A stretch of 64,000 nucleotides of DNA from Fragilariopsis cylindrus CCMP1102 (GCA_900095095.1 FMBT01000323.1:1-64000), one strand, 5' to 3'. Shown: positions 52,531 through 64,000, counted from the first letter of the stretch. Program-made: numbers and translations. The notes: a model not told the origin generated them from the letters alone.

Positions 52531-55500
52531 TTAAAATGCCCTTATTGTTCGTTCCTGCTCTTTTTTCAATTCAGAAACACGCTCTTCTGTACCTGGATAA
52601 CTTTCTAAGCACTTAATAATTGTATTGTAAGTAATTTCATCTGGTCCTTGAGATAGATATCCTTTTTTGCAACGGTCCTTCATTTCTTGAAGGATTTTTT
52701 CTACCTGATCTGGTGCATTATCATCCCCAGATTTATACCAACCATCAATTAGAATATTATATGTAAATAAATCAGGCTTTACAGAATTAATAGCATTTTT
52801 GTCGTCGTCGTCGTCGTCTTTCGTCATCATCGTAAATACTTCAATCGCTCCTTCCACATCACCTTGTCTTGCATGTGCATCAATAATTGAATTGTACGTC
52901 GTTGTATCCGGTCGAACATCTTTGTTGTTCTTGGCGTTAGATATCATTGTCTTGAGAATTTGAAGAGATCGCTTAGGTGCATCAGGTCGACTTGATTTAC
53001 TCCAACAATTAATCAAACTCGTATACAACTGAGTACCGGGACCTTCTTCTATATCACCTTTCGAATACAAATTAATCATTTCTAAAAGGACCGCTTCAGC
53101 TTCAATTGGTGCATTAAGTTTACTGTTGCTAGAACATTTTGACCATGCATCAATCATAGTCGAATACGACACTCTATTTGGTTTGGCATTTTTATTCCCT
53201 GAACGAAAATCATTTTTCATCATATCAAATACTTTATTTGCATTATCAACATCCCCACGTTTCGCGTATGCATCCATAACAGTAGAATATGCGATTGTAT
53301 TAGGAATAACTACAGCGTTGTTGTTGTTATTGCTGATGCTTCCTTTATCATTATTATCGTCTTTGTTACTGTTGTATTGTTCAATCATTGTTTTTAGTAC
53401 TGCAAGAGATCGTTTTGGTGCATCTGATCTATTCGATTTACTCCAACAGTTAATTACACTGCCATAAGTGATCGTATTAGGACCTCCCTCAAGATCACCT
53501 TTTTCATACAAATTAACCATTTCTAATAATAATGCCTTTATGAAGGGAAAGGATAGGGTTTGTTAGAAGGGGGGGAAAGGAGAGAAGAAGAAGAAGTTTC
53601 TTTATCACAAGATTCGTAAAACGACAGCAACGACAGCAACGACAAAAAAGATTACATACCTCAGCTTCTAATGGTGCATTATCATCTTCTTTATTATTAC
53701 TGCTTAATTTTTTAGACCGTGCATTTATCAGGATTGTGTACGATCTAATATTTGGTTTAGCATTACTGTTCGTATTCGTATTTGTATGTGTGTGACTGTT
53801 CAATCTACTTGAAGACGAACCAGAACTCCGCTTACGAGATTTTACTTCTTGTTCATGTTGTTCCTTCATCATATTAAATACGTTGGTTGCACCATCCACA
53901 TCACCTTGTCTTGCATATGCATCCATAACTGAATTGTATGCAATTGTATTAGGTTTAATAATGTTACTAGCGTTGTTGTTGTTATTGTTGCTGTTGCCAG
54001 TTTGTGCCTGAGACTGTGCCTGTGCTTCTTTATATTTAGATATCATAATTTTTAATATATCGGTACTTTTTTTCGGTGCTTCTTTTCTATTTGATTTACT
54101 CCAACAATTAATAACACCACAATACGTAACAGTATCTGGTTTGATATTGAGTGCTGTATCGCCTCCTTTATTACCAGAGTCAATCATTTCCATTAGTAGT
54201 AGTCCTTGAATTTTTTATAACAAAGAAAGAAAAGGAGAAAAGGAAAGAAGAATAAGAGATACAATGTGAGTTGATACAATATGGCCGATGGGGTTCAGGT
54301 TAAATAAGTTCGTTGTGAATACCGTCAAGTCGACAGTCGAAACGAACGAATGCGCGCGCTCCGATCCGCCGTCCGTACACAAAAATTTGACAAAACTTGA
54401 CACAAAAACTTAAACTACGTACCCGCTTCTTCTGGTGCCTTATCATTACCAGATTTAGACCATGCATCAATTAATATATTACAAGTACGGACATCGGATT
54501 TTGCATTTATATTACCACGTCTAAATTCTTTTTTCATTATATCAAATACTTTATTACATCCCATGATATCACCACGTTTTGCATATGCATTCATAACAGA
54601 ATTGAAGGTGATTGTATCAGGTCGTACATTATTGTTATTGTTACTGTTATTGCCCTCATCATCATCCTCTGTTGATGAAGATGATACCGAATCATCATAT
54701 TTTGATATCATTGTCATAAGAATATCAAGGGCACGTTTTGGTCCTTCAATACGATCCGATTTACTCCAACAATTAATTACACTACTGTATACAATTGTAT
54801 TTGGACTTTCATTTAGCAAACCTTTTGAATACAGATCTAACATTTCTAGCAGTAAAGTTTCCGCTTCAATAGGTGCATCACGTGTATTTGATTTCGACCA
54901 TGCATTGATCAAAATTGTATAGGATGCAATATTTGGTTTTGCATTATTATTATTCCTACTACCAGACTGGTAGTCTTTTTTCATCATATTAAATACAGTA
55001 ACAGCACCTTTAATATCACCCTGTTGTGCATTAATATTCATTATTGTATTATATGTAATTATATCAGGACGTATATCATAGTTTGTTTGTGGATCATCCT
55101 GATAGGTTGATATCATTATTAATAATAATTCAAGACAACGCTTTGGTGCTTCACTAGCTACCTGCCGGTTTTTAACTTTACTCCAACAATTAATAACACT
55201 ATTATATGTGATTGTGTTTGGACCCACATCTAAATCACCTCTACTATACCACTCATTAATAGCTGATAACAATCTTTCCGCAATTTCTGGCATATCATCA
55301 CGATTCGATTTGGAACACACATTAATCATTGTATTGAAGGTTCTTAAATTTGGCTATATATAGATCAATTGGCAGAAAAGGAAAACAAAGGACACTACTG
55401 TAAGTAAGAATCATGATACGGCATAATCATTGGATAGTATAGGGTCAGTAACACAATGATGAAACGATTTAAAAAGGATGGATTCGTGCATTCTAGTAAG

Positions 55501-56558
55501 TAGAAAGGGGAAACTTAAATAAATGACAATAAGTTTCCATTAAAATCCTGCGCGATCGACAGTCTTAGACTGTATGTATGGCGCTCGGTTTTGCGCCTCA
55601 CACACATTCTAAAACATCCGTTTGAGGAAGATCGGGGAGGGGATGAAAAGTGCTTCTGGCACCTATCTCATAAACGTACCTTCGCGGATACATTATTTTT
55701 ATTTTTATAATCATTCATTTGTATTTTAAATATTTTCATTGCTTCATCATAATCACCACGTTTTGAAAATGCATGAATTACAGATGTATAGGTAAAGACA
55801 TCAGGACGAATGATACTATTATAAATATTATTTTGTTCATACATGGTGGCCATACTTTTTAATATGGATACTGCCTGTTGTGGTGCATCTGTTTGATAGG
55901 AATTACTCCAGGCATTAATAACTTGATTACAATCAATCACATCGACAGTTTGTCTACTACGTTGACAACTATTGCTACTAGTGCTGCTCATGCTCATGCT
56001 ACTACTGTCACTACTACTTCGTTTCCCAACTTCTTCTTCTTCATCTTGACTACTTTTAATATTAATATTGCTATTCGATGGATTATAATATCGAAACATT
56101 TCACGTAATGCTTTTGCAGCTTGATTCGGGGCTTCATCTTCTACTACTACTTGTGCTGATGTTGATGTTGATGTTGATGATGATGATGATATTCCGCCTG
56201 ATCGAGATCGAGATGATGATCGTACACGTACACGAGACCATTTTCGTATTTCATTTCGAAATATTTCAATATCTGGTATTTCATTAGTCTTATTAGTATC
56301 ATCATAATCTTTTTTTCCTCCTCCTTGCAGAAATAATGCTGTAGCTGCCGACTTTAACGGTCGTATTCGTGTTCGTGTTCTCGTAGTAGTTATTGGTGTT
56401 GTAAAAGAAGTCAATGCCGAAACGTCGTCGAATCGAATAATCATAGCAAAAAGAAGGAATAATGAATAAAGCAGCAGCGACAACGACTTATTCGTTGTCG
56501 TTGTCGTCGTTACCATACGACGAAGCTGGTATGCCATTGCTGTCCTTCTCGTCGTCAT
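52531..56558 (-). CDS. pentatricopeptide-repeat protein, about 19 PPR motifs (4 exons, 1119 aa)
   Basis: Exons in transcription order: 56558-55680, 55353-54423, 54204-53660, 53535-52531; GT-AG introns, intact frame. PPR proteins bind organellar RNA, about one base per motif, for processing, stability or translation. Motifs recur in strict threes: a type with GPNTITYNSVINCWSKS ... APKR, a type with RPDTITYNSVM-AYAKRGD ... VF-MMK, and a type with AKPN--SYTILINAWSKS ... EAE-LLLEM. Six triplets plus one final motif (GPDEITYNTIIKCLES) are counted. The N-terminus is a signal-anchor-like stretch (LSLLLYSLFLLFAMIIRF) followed by ALTSFTTP and a Thr/Arg-rich transit-like region, so plastid import is plausible, though mitochondrial targeting is not excluded. 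Introns 2 and 3 both fall within the same EAE-LLLEM position of a triplet. Low-complexity Asn/Asp/Ser inserts extend several motifs. Start is the first Met. Confidence 0.9.
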
Positions 56559-58292
56559 GATGAATGATAATCGAGCTAGCTAGCTAGAGAGTTACCAGTC
56601 TTGCGTCGTCTTGTACGGATTATATAATGATCTCTATTACAGTCCGACGCTAGCTGTACGTGTGTACAGACTTTCGTTTCTAAATTTTAGAATGTTGTTT
56701 TGTTATAATAACCGAACTTCTTGTGATCAACATTATTATCGTCGTTTCCCCCTTCACCACACAGTTAAGAAAGTAACAACTAACTAACTACGGTAAATAT
56801 GATTCCTCCGTCAAAAGGCAGGGACAAGCAGATGTACTAATAGAGATATGTGATATGTGGACTATTATTCGTGAAGGATTTAAGGGAAGTTTTGTTTCAT
56901 GACACCAATGGAAGACGAAGTAACGGTAGTAAAAGATACGCATTTACAATTCTTTCTTTGCGCGGATAATTGTGCGACACGTGTAGTGTCTCAAACGTGA
57001 AGGAACAAAGCTTGCTTATGACATTCATTTCTATTCGACTAGATCGAGTAAACACTTTTTTCTTTGACTTGGTGTTACGGTAAGTTATGCAAACATGATT
57101 TCATTTTTATGATGTTTGAATCCACGTCGTCACCCTTCGATGAGTACTAGTACAATTATGTTCTTGTGCGTTGCAAAGCATCGTTTCATTACGCATTTAG
57201 TGCGTACAAGTAATTGTTATTTATGTTTAAGATTATCAACGATTAAAAAAGAAAAAAGAACATGCTCTTTGATTGGCTAATACGCGTATATATTGATAGT
57301 GTTGTCGCGAACATATTGTTTCCTATCTTGCCCGAGCTCCATACTCGCGCCACACAAGGAGGAGGCGGCAGTCCAGCCGCCGGAGGCAGCTTTCAATACT
57401 TTTTTCGTCATCACGCTTCTGTACACGTGTAGTATTTTCATTCAATCATTGCTTGTGCGTTGCAATGCATCGTTTCAATTAAGTATTTAGTGCGTACAAG
57501 AACCAATGTGCTATTAAAATAGCTCGTACAAGATGGTACAGCGATAGCTAGCTGACGTTACATTAGAGTTATAATGTATTGTTCTTTCAGGCTCCTACAG
57601 TGTATTGTTCTTACAGGTTCGCTACCCTTCATTGTACAGTAATTGCGTTGATTGCTTACGTGTGATTTCCTATTTTCGCTGATAACTTTTTTCGCGCAAA
57701 TACATAAGTCGCGTTACGTGTGAATTCAACATACCGTACTTAATGTTCCATAATAAAATGAGATGCGTATTATACGTACTTTCACGTACTTTGTATCGTT
57801 GTCCTAATTAAAAATTTGTGACTGAATGTAATACTGACGCTATTCTTCTAATTATTCTTCTTTGACAGAATCTGTAGAACAGACGGTCTACCCTTCTTTT
57901 TTAAATTCGGTGGCAAACCATTACATCGTCGTCGATTAATTTTGTGAATCGACGTCTTCGTTTCTCTTCTTTTAAAGAAGAATAGGAAGTCTTTTTTTCA
58001 AATGTTTTCTCATTGTAACAGTAACAATAATGAAATAATTTTTACTTCAATCATCGCCTAGACGAAGTAGTCTCGCAATCTTTCTTTCTTACTGTATCAA
58101 CTCTCACAATAACGCTACAGTACAGTACACTGTTTCACAAAAAATAAGATAATAGAATAGAATAGATAACAAACAACAACCTGCAAACAACCGCAACAAC
58201 AATAAACACAACCAAAATAGAACTAGTTAAAGGTAGCAACAACAAAGCAAAAACAGGGTACCTTCTAATCGAATCAAATAAAAATAAACAAA
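56559..58292. other. intergenic region between divergent genes
   Basis: Promoter side of the PPR gene (-) and the TPR-like gene (+). Holds a direct-repeat pair with a GC-rich hairpin between (57163-57500), and AC-rich leader sequence before 58293. No gene supported. Confidence 0.6.
57163..57500. repeat. direct-repeat pair flanking a segment with a GC-rich hairpin
   Basis: A 48-bp sequence at 57163-57210 (CTTGTGCGTTGCAAAGCATC ... TTTAGTGCGTACAAG) recurs with few changes at 57452-57500. Between them lies an unusually GC-rich patch with GGCGGC (57363-57368) facing GCCGCC (57375-57380) around a six-base loop. It may be a small noncoding element or a tandem duplication remnant. Confidence 0.65.
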
Positions 58293-59912
58293 ATGAAAGA
58301 CCAAGACCAACAGCTACCTCACGAAGTACACGAACACATTGATGTTATAACAAACCTCGTTACAAAAACTATAGCATTGAATCATGATGGTGTTATTTGT
58401 TTAGAATCCAACAAAATCAAATCAGCTATCAAAATATTTACAACTGCCTATAATACACATGAAAAGATTAAAATTAAAATGAATATGAAGAAGTACGCCA
58501 CAGCCGCCGTCCCCGTCGCTGTTTCTCCTGCTCCTCCTACTCCTTCTAACTCTTATCATAATAATAATGTGAATGAACTATTTTATCAATACCGAAGAGC
58601 ACCATCATCATCATCAAGTTCAGTACCAAGCTCAGAATCAGTATCCTCCTCAAGCTCCTCAAGTTCAAGTTCAGTAGACGAATCTTCATCATCATTATCT
58701 TATATGCCTTCTCTTGATGAGGTAACGGATTCTGATATGGATTGTAATGATACTGATATTCTTCGAATAGTTTCTGATAATAATATTCATCGAATAGACT
58801 TAGAAGAAGCACCAGCACCAGCAGCCGCACTATCCGCAACCGTATCAAACCCAGTATTAGATATAGAAGATGAAATTATCTTTCGTGATTCAATACGTTT
58901 ACCATTTTATGAAGATATTTTTCCTACTACATTTGAAGCTGCTCTGCAAGATCAAGAACAGCATCCTGCATTTAGTTTCTTATCCACGTGTCATGCTTTG
59001 AACTTAGCTATTGCACATCATTTACGTGGTATTGAATTACTTAAAACAGTGCAACAACAACAGAAACACCAACAACGAAGAATAGTATCTAATGTATCTA
59101 CTGATAGTGATAGTAACGAAACTGGAAACCGCACTGGAAGAAGAAGAAGTGGAGCTTCAGAAGAATATATTAAACATTTTGATAAAGCTTGTCGTTTATA
59201 TGAACAAACAATGAGTATTGAACGTACAAGATCTAAATTCAATGATCAACAAGACTCAACACAAGCATCATCATCGTCATCATCATCATGGTTTAGTCCA
59301 CAAATACTATTGGCATGTTTGAATAACTTAGGACATATACATTCTTTACTGTCAAGTAGTTCAAGCAGTAGTCGTAGTCAAGAACAAGAACAATGTCATC
59401 AATATTATAATCGATTACAATTGACTGTACGGAATTTAGTTATATCAACAATGTCATCTACATCGTCTGCATCATCTTTAGCAAGAAGATCAATGCAAAT
59501 GTCAAGGTCAATGCCATGGATGAATTTAATAAGAGAAGTTGATGAAGAAGAAGGAAATAGTAACTACGGTGATACTACTAGTAATGATATTGATACTACT
59601 CGTAATGATATTGATATGGAAGATACATATACATATTTAGAATTATTTTGGACAAATTCTTTTCACGGATTGAATCGTTTATCAACAGCAATAACAGCAT
59701 CATCACAACAACAGCAGCAGAATGTTCATAGACATAATAATGTACATTCACGGAATGATAAGTCTACACCAAGATCAACATCAATGCCATCATCAACAGC
59801 ATCAGTATCAACAACATCATCTGTGTCATCAACATCAGTGTCATCAACACCAAGATCAATCACAATACCTAAACGTGCAGGAACAGCAGCAGCGGCATCA
59901 GTAGCAGCATAG
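58293..59912 (+). CDS. TPR-like conserved hypothetical protein of diatom type
   Basis: A 539-residue intact frame. Residues about 19-53 (TIALNHDGVICLESNKIKSA, then IKIFTTAY) look like a TPR-type helix pair. After Ser and Asp runs come DSIRLPFYEDIFPTTF, CHALNLAIAHHLRGIELL, HFDKACRLYEQTMSIER, ILLACLNNLGHIHSLL and YNRLQLTVRNL, then YLELFWTNSFHGL and a Ser/Thr tail. The order A-(N/L)-A-x-x-H-H-x-x-G, K-A-x-x-L-Y-E and N-N-L-G-x-I-H matches a family that I recognise as frequent and uncharacterised in diatoms. TPR folds mediate protein-protein contacts; no partner can be named. No introns. The start is the first Met after an AC-rich leader free of ATG. Confidence 0.75.
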   Translation: MKDQDQQLPHEVHEHIDVITNLVTKTIALNHDGVICLESNKIKSAIKIFTTAYNTHEKIKIKMNMKKYATAAVPVAVSPAPPTPSNSYHNNNVNELFYQYRRAPSSSSSSVPSSESVSSSSSSSSSSVDESSSSLSYMPSLDEVTDSDMDCNDTDILRIVSDNNIHRIDLEEAPAPAAALSATVSNPVLDIEDEIIFRDSIRLPFYEDIFPTTFEAALQDQEQHPAFSFLSTCHALNLAIAHHLRGIELLKTVQQQQKHQQRRIVSNVSTDSDSNETGNRTGRRRSGASEEYIKHFDKACRLYEQTMSIERTRSKFNDQQDSTQASSSSSSSWFSPQILLACLNNLGHIHSLLSSSSSSSRSQEQEQCHQYYNRLQLTVRNLVISTMSSTSSASSLARRSMQMSRSMPWMNLIREVDEEEGNSNYGDTTSNDIDTTRNDIDMEDTYTYLELFWTNSFHGLNRLSTAITASSQQQQQNVHRHNNVHSRNDKSTPRSTSMPSSTASVSTTSSVSSTSVSSTPRSITIPKRAGTAAAASVAA

Positions 59913-61053
59913 TAAATTATAGATAATAATAGTAAAAAATATACCATAAATAGAATTATTAATTTAAACTGTCTACTGTTACTTCTTCGTCTTCTTTTGC
60001 CCTCTACAGTACAGTATTAGCTAGCTAGCTACACTCCACAGTAGAAAGCTAAACTCAAGCAGTACAGTACAGTACAGTATGCTTTGTCTCTCCAGTACAG
60101 TAGCCTGCATAAACAATTCGATCATTCATCTAATATATATAAAGATCGATCTCTTTAATAGCAGCTTTTAATCAGAAGGGTGAGAAAAGTAAAGTGGACA
60201 GCGATTCAATTCCCTGTGTTCAGTGCTACATAACATTAGACCAACCGGTTTGATGAGGATTCTAAATACTAGAAGTAAGTAACAATGTATTCGCATTATG
60301 CTTGTTTTCAGTTCTAATAATAGTACTGCTTCGGTAATACTGCCTTTTGTATGTTTCTCTACTCTCCATCAGCAGCATGTATTTTGAATTGAATTGAATG
60401 CTCGAATCATCGTCGCATCGCAAAAACACAACCGCACCGCTATATCCGCCGCCGCCGCCGCATTCCTCTCATACGCTACTTATGACATGTGGTAAACGGG
60501 CTAAACGGCACGGCTGCTATGTCATGCATGTCATTCCCTTTTATTGGTGTCATCGTTTATTGCATGCAATTGTGCTAAGATACTATGCATGATGAACATA
60601 ATGTTTGTTTGTTTTAGTTTTGAGTTCTTGTTTTTGCACATAAAACGCACAAAACAACTTGCTTTATTCACACATCGATATGCATATTTGATTCAAGAGT
60701 CGAACCGTTCGACTCATTCGACTCAATTAATGAATCGCGGGCGTAGCTGGGGATGTGAATTTCGCTGATTTCGATTTTTTTTCAAATCGAGGATGTTCCA
60801 GTAACGTTAACGTTGCTTATCGCAATGCATGATACACAATATCTTATTTTTTACATACAATCGGTGAATGCTAACTTATCGTATGCTTGAATGCGAAGAT
60901 ATTAAATAAACGGAAATAAATGCACATACTGTACATAATCCTCTGGAAAGATACACACAAATAAAAAGGAATAAACAAGAAAGAACAACACAATAACAAT
61001 AACAATTAATCTAGCTAGCTATTGATTAGAGGAGTACCGTAAGAGCTACTATT
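59913..61053. other. intergenic region between co-directional genes
   Basis: No gene supported. Repeated CAGTA/TACAGTACAGTA tracts at about 60004-60080, a GCTAGCTAGCTA stretch near 60019 and TAGCTAGCTA just before the next gene. A frame at 60398-60592 is chance-like. Confidence 0.55.
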
Positions 61054-62034
61054 ATGACAACGACAAACTATTATTCGTCGTCGTCCCAATCTGCCTTACT
61101 ATTATTAATCATCAGCGTTTATGAGATATCAATAACTACTACTGTGAATGCTTTATCAAAACCCGTTGCTGTATTAGGTGGTACAGGACGATTAGGACAA
61201 CAAACAGTACGTCAATTGATTAATCAAAATATTCCAGTCAAATGTTTAGTACGACCAGAATCTAAGAATCTACCAAAAGAATGGGAAACTGAACCACTTG
61301 TAGAAATTATAAAAGGTGAATTATTATTATTAAATGGAAAAGGTCAACCAACCTATGGTATAACAAATGCAAAACCATCATCGGAATTAATTGAATGTTT
61401 GAATGGATGTCATCAATGTATTGCTGTGTATGGAGCGACACGACGGACTAAAATAAGTGATTTTTTCCTTTTTCTTTTAAATAAAAAGAAATTGAAGATA
61501 TTGATCCAATTCATGCCAAACAAATTAATTATAGAAGTATCCAAGGTTTATTAACAGCATGTACAGCATCTGGCGGCGAATGTACACATATTATTAGAAT
61601 TACAGGAAAGGTACGTAGAAAAGTGAGAGAATCAATCGAATCTATTTCTTCAGATCTGTCCTCCTCTTCGTTTAGTATTCGTGCTCCATGAGAAACATAC
61701 GCACAGAGAGAGAGAGAGAAATCTATTCCATCAGTCCTCTCCTTGTTCTTTCGTGATTCATGAGAAACATACGCACAGAGAGCGAGAGAGAGAATCCATT
61801 CCATCAGTCCTCTCTTCGTTTATTCGTGTGCATGAGAAACATACGCCCAGAGATAGAGGGTTAGAAAGAGGTCCCATCAATTATCCTCTTCGTTATTCAT
61901 GTGCAGCAGCACCCAACTAAAAAATCATGAATGAATCGGCTAGAAATGTGTCTCCAATTTTTTATTCGTTTGTCGTCGTCATGCGCCACTGTCATTCTCA
62001 CCTGTCGTGCTCACTTGTCGTTCTCTCATTCTGT

Positions 62035-62071
<37 letters not shown>

Positions 62072-62840
62072 ATATTATTTACTGTACGTTATATATATAT
62101 ATAAAATTAAAATTATATAATTATATAAAAAAACTGTAGGTGAAAATCCTACTGGTAAGATATCAATACTAATTAATTTATTAGGTTCATTTGCAAAAGC
62201 ATGGAATTATGAAGGTGAAGAATTACTTAGAGGTCAAACCAATATTGGATATACTATTATTAGACCAGGTATAATGAAAGAAAAAATTGATGAGAAGAAG
62301 AAGAAAAAGAGGATGATCCTGTTGAACCACGATATCTAGAATTAATGGATGATGGTGGGAATGAATTAAAAGTATCCGCTGTAGAATATAATGAAATTGG
62401 TGAATTGATAACAGAATTAATTGTAATTGAAAACAATGAAAACAAATTGAATAATAGACGAGTAACATTAGCAGCAATGAATGTTGAGGGTATACCAAAA
62501 GAAGATGGACGTAAAACATTAAAAGGACGTGTATTAGCATTACGTAATGATAGGTGAGTAGTGTATTGTATTGTATTGTATTGAATATTGTTACTCTTTT
62601 CGTCAAGGCATAATTGATATAATTGTGCAACAACGATTCGATTCATTCTCAACTCACTAGTTTTCCTTTCTTCGTGTGCTTTGTAATAATACCATACCAA
62701 AAAAAAATAGACGTGATTTTCCAAAATCATTAATTGATCAACATAAATCTGCTGTATATGGATTTGCAAAGAAACTTGCTTCATTTGGAACAATAACTAT
62801 TGTATCATTGATTTGGTTCATTATCAATAAGGTATTCTAA
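61054..62840 (+). CDS. NAD(P)-binding atypical SDR/NmrA-like protein (three apparent frame breaks)
   Basis: Coding blocks 61054-61610, 62140-62553 and 62711-62840. The Rossmann opening is VAVLGGTGRLGQQTVRQLI (about residues 38-56) after a hydrophobic leader. Later: CIAVYGATRRTKI, DPIHAKQINYRSIQGLL, THIIRITGK, GENPTG, FAKAWNYEGEELLR, YTIIRPGIM, then VTLAAMN and a C-terminal TM (TITIVSLIWFIIN). These are the order and motifs of NmrA-like or atypical SDR proteins that bind NAD(P)H; no substrate is evident. Frame fails at about 61480-61494, at the first splice junction, and at about 62291-62296; each is equivalent to one missing base, and counting them gives 367 residues. This is a recent pseudogene or carries assembly errors. 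Intron 1 (61611-62139) contains a 72-bp tandem repeat. Plastid or membrane location is only suggested by the leader and tail. Confidence 0.65.
61687..61900. repeat. 72-bp tandem repeat, three units, in an intron
   Basis: CATGAGAAACATACGC recurs at 61687, 61759 and 61831, each followed by CCAGAGA/ACAGAGA, GA-rich sequence and ATCAGTCCTCTC-type sequence. The third unit is the most diverged. A CA microsatellite follows at about 62036-62066 within the same intron. Confidence 0.85.
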
Positions 62841-62983
62841 AGAGATACACGAAAGACTGCGACGGTAGCAAGCTAATTGTAGGAAAAAAATTGTTCATAC
62901 ACCTACAATAAATGTATATGTACTGTGGGAGTTAAAAAACTGAGATGTTACCTCCAGTATTGTTTTCTTTATATCTTTTATAT

Positions 62984-63999
62984 TTATAGTATTCTAGTAA
63001 CAATTCTATTCCATCGATGTATATCATACCCCAGTTGGAATGCAGATAATTTATAGTTCCATTGTAAATCTTTCCATAATGTTGGTGTTGATTTTAATAA
63101 TGGTGCCTTTTTCCCTAAATCCCATATTCTTGAATCATAACCAAGTAGCTGTGCATTAATTTTCATTTTTATAGGTAACTCATTCCATTTAAATCGTAAA
63201 TAGGATGGTTTAAATTTAAATGCTTTTAGTCTATTATATACTTTTGGATTATTTTGAAAAACCTTTGTTTATGATGATTTGATTTGGTTTGGTTTGATTT
63301 GGGTTTGGTTGAGTAAATACGAGTGCGTATGCGTGTGCGGATGGGAAGGTGTGTTATAATAGTAGGCAAATAGATAGCGTGTATTGACAATTGAAAGGGT
63401 GGTGAGAAGGAATTACGAAATAAAATAAAGAACGAATTCATAAACAAACTGGAAGAAAATGGAGAGTAAACAAAATCGATCTTCTGCCGGTTACGTTGCG
63501 TGATGAGAACGAAATCGAAAATGCACGACATATCAATGTTTACACGTCGATAGAGAATGATTGCGAGACGACGATGACGATGACGACAACGACGACGTAC
63601 CTTATCAGGATTAATATCACAATATTTTCCTTTTCTTTTATTCTTTTGAAATAATCGTGCATGTTCTATTTTTGCTTGTTTCCATCGTTTTACTTTTTCT
63701 TTTTGTATTAAATTTTTATCATCTGTGGATGGAAATGTAGCAGCTGTTGCTAATGATAACATTGGTGTATGTTTATACATTAAATCCATAAATGTGGATG
63801 ATGCATTTAATAATCGTTCTTCTAATTGAGATGACATACAATCAAAATATTTTTCAGAGAAAGCGGGTTGTTCTACTGCTGATATCGATGACGATGACAA
63901 TGACGATGGTAAAACTAACACACCATTATCTGTAAGTATTGTTTCTGCCAATTCAATTAATTCGGATTTCACAAGTCCCTTCAGAAATGGTTTCTTAGC
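62984..63999 (-). CDS. unidentified protein, 5' end beyond the window
   Basis: Two exons: 63999-63601 (open to the window edge, beginning AKKPFLKGLVKSELIELAET) and 63262-62984, joined across a GT-AG intron of 338 bp with no frame change, ending at a stop at 62984. There is no Met start in the window; the GTG near 63972 is an internal Val. The protein has a short Ser run, then helical, basic segments (KEKVKRWKQAKIEHARLF) and a C-terminal block rich in Trp, Tyr and Lys (NRLKAFKFKPSYLRFKW, then DSRIWDLGKKAPLL, then LWKDLQWNYKLSAFQLGYD). The C-terminal block looks well ordered and conserved in style. I do not recognise the family. It converges on the SDR gene with only 143 bp between the stops. 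Confidence 0.7.
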
Positions 64000-64000
64000 A

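Noticed and set aside
61462-61493. A 32-bp GTGA...AAAAAG micro-intron in the SDR gene
   Set aside because: It restores the frame at this point, but the same gene has two further one-base inconsistencies that no intron explains, and 32 bp is far below the other introns here.
63970-63972. GTG as start of the last minus-strand gene
   Set aside because: The frame continues upstream in good coding sequence (AKKPFLKGL) to the window edge, so it is an internal Val.
1-64000. tRNA and rRNA genes
   Set aside because: No cloverleaf with A and B boxes or rRNA-like block was recognised by eye; a covariance-model scan would be needed to exclude small RNAs.

Overview
The window looks like nuclear DNA of a diatom, most likely a raphid pennate of the Fragilariopsis/Pseudo-nitzschia kind. 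This is inferred from gene content: a DUF6824-type protein, two other protein types I associate with diatoms, LRR proteins with a stramenopile-style membrane domain, a Ser/Lys- and Pro/Ser-rich secreted protein resembling silica-associated proteins, and a plastid terminal oxidase behind an ER-type signal. Introns are GT-AG. Coding regions are full of Asp, Asn, Ser, Thr and Gln codon runs. No tRNA, rRNA, CRISPR or intact transposon was recognised.

Layout. 0.8-5.8 kb (-): large acidic disordered protein ending in a villin headpiece. 6.4-7.8 kb: possible retroelement fossil. 8.0-8.7 kb (-), 10.6-11.6 kb (+) and 13.7-14.6 kb (-): three small diatom-type proteins separated by repeat-rich DNA. 14.6-18.9 kb: gene-free, partly CpG-poor, with five copies of a 189-bp tandem repeat. 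18.9-24.4 kb (+): 17-exon LRR membrane protein, copy A. 26.3-27.8 kb (+): plastid terminal oxidase. 28.3-34.1 kb (+): 1920-residue protein with an SQ/TQ cluster and C-terminal BRCT-like repeats. 34.8-36.0 kb (-): membrane-anchored BAG-domain protein. 37.7-41.5 kb (+): secreted silaffin-like/Cys-rich protein. 41.9-43.1 kb: second CpG-poor tract. 43.5-45.0 kb (+): PEX2-like peroxisomal RING protein. 46.0-51.6 kb (-): LRR copy B, inverted relative to A and with one extra intron. 52.5-56.6 kb (-): PPR protein of about 19 motifs. 58.3-59.9 kb (+): TPR-like protein. 61.1-62.8 kb (+): NAD(P)-binding SDR/NmrA-like protein. 63.0-64.0 kb (-): incomplete unknown gene.

The genes look like independent housekeeping or lineage-specific genes, not an operon or pathway cluster. 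The most informative structures are the inverted LRR pair (shared 17-nt microexon, LRR units split into 28 + 41/44-nt exons, one intron present in only one copy), the MDC1/53BP1-like architecture, the villin-headpiece protein, and the membrane BAG protein. Three genes carry five apparent frame breaks, all equivalent to one missing base, which suggests assembly error or recent decay. Exon joins were worked out by hand from splice signals, paralogue comparison and frame; coordinates of multi-exon genes are the whole span from start to stop.
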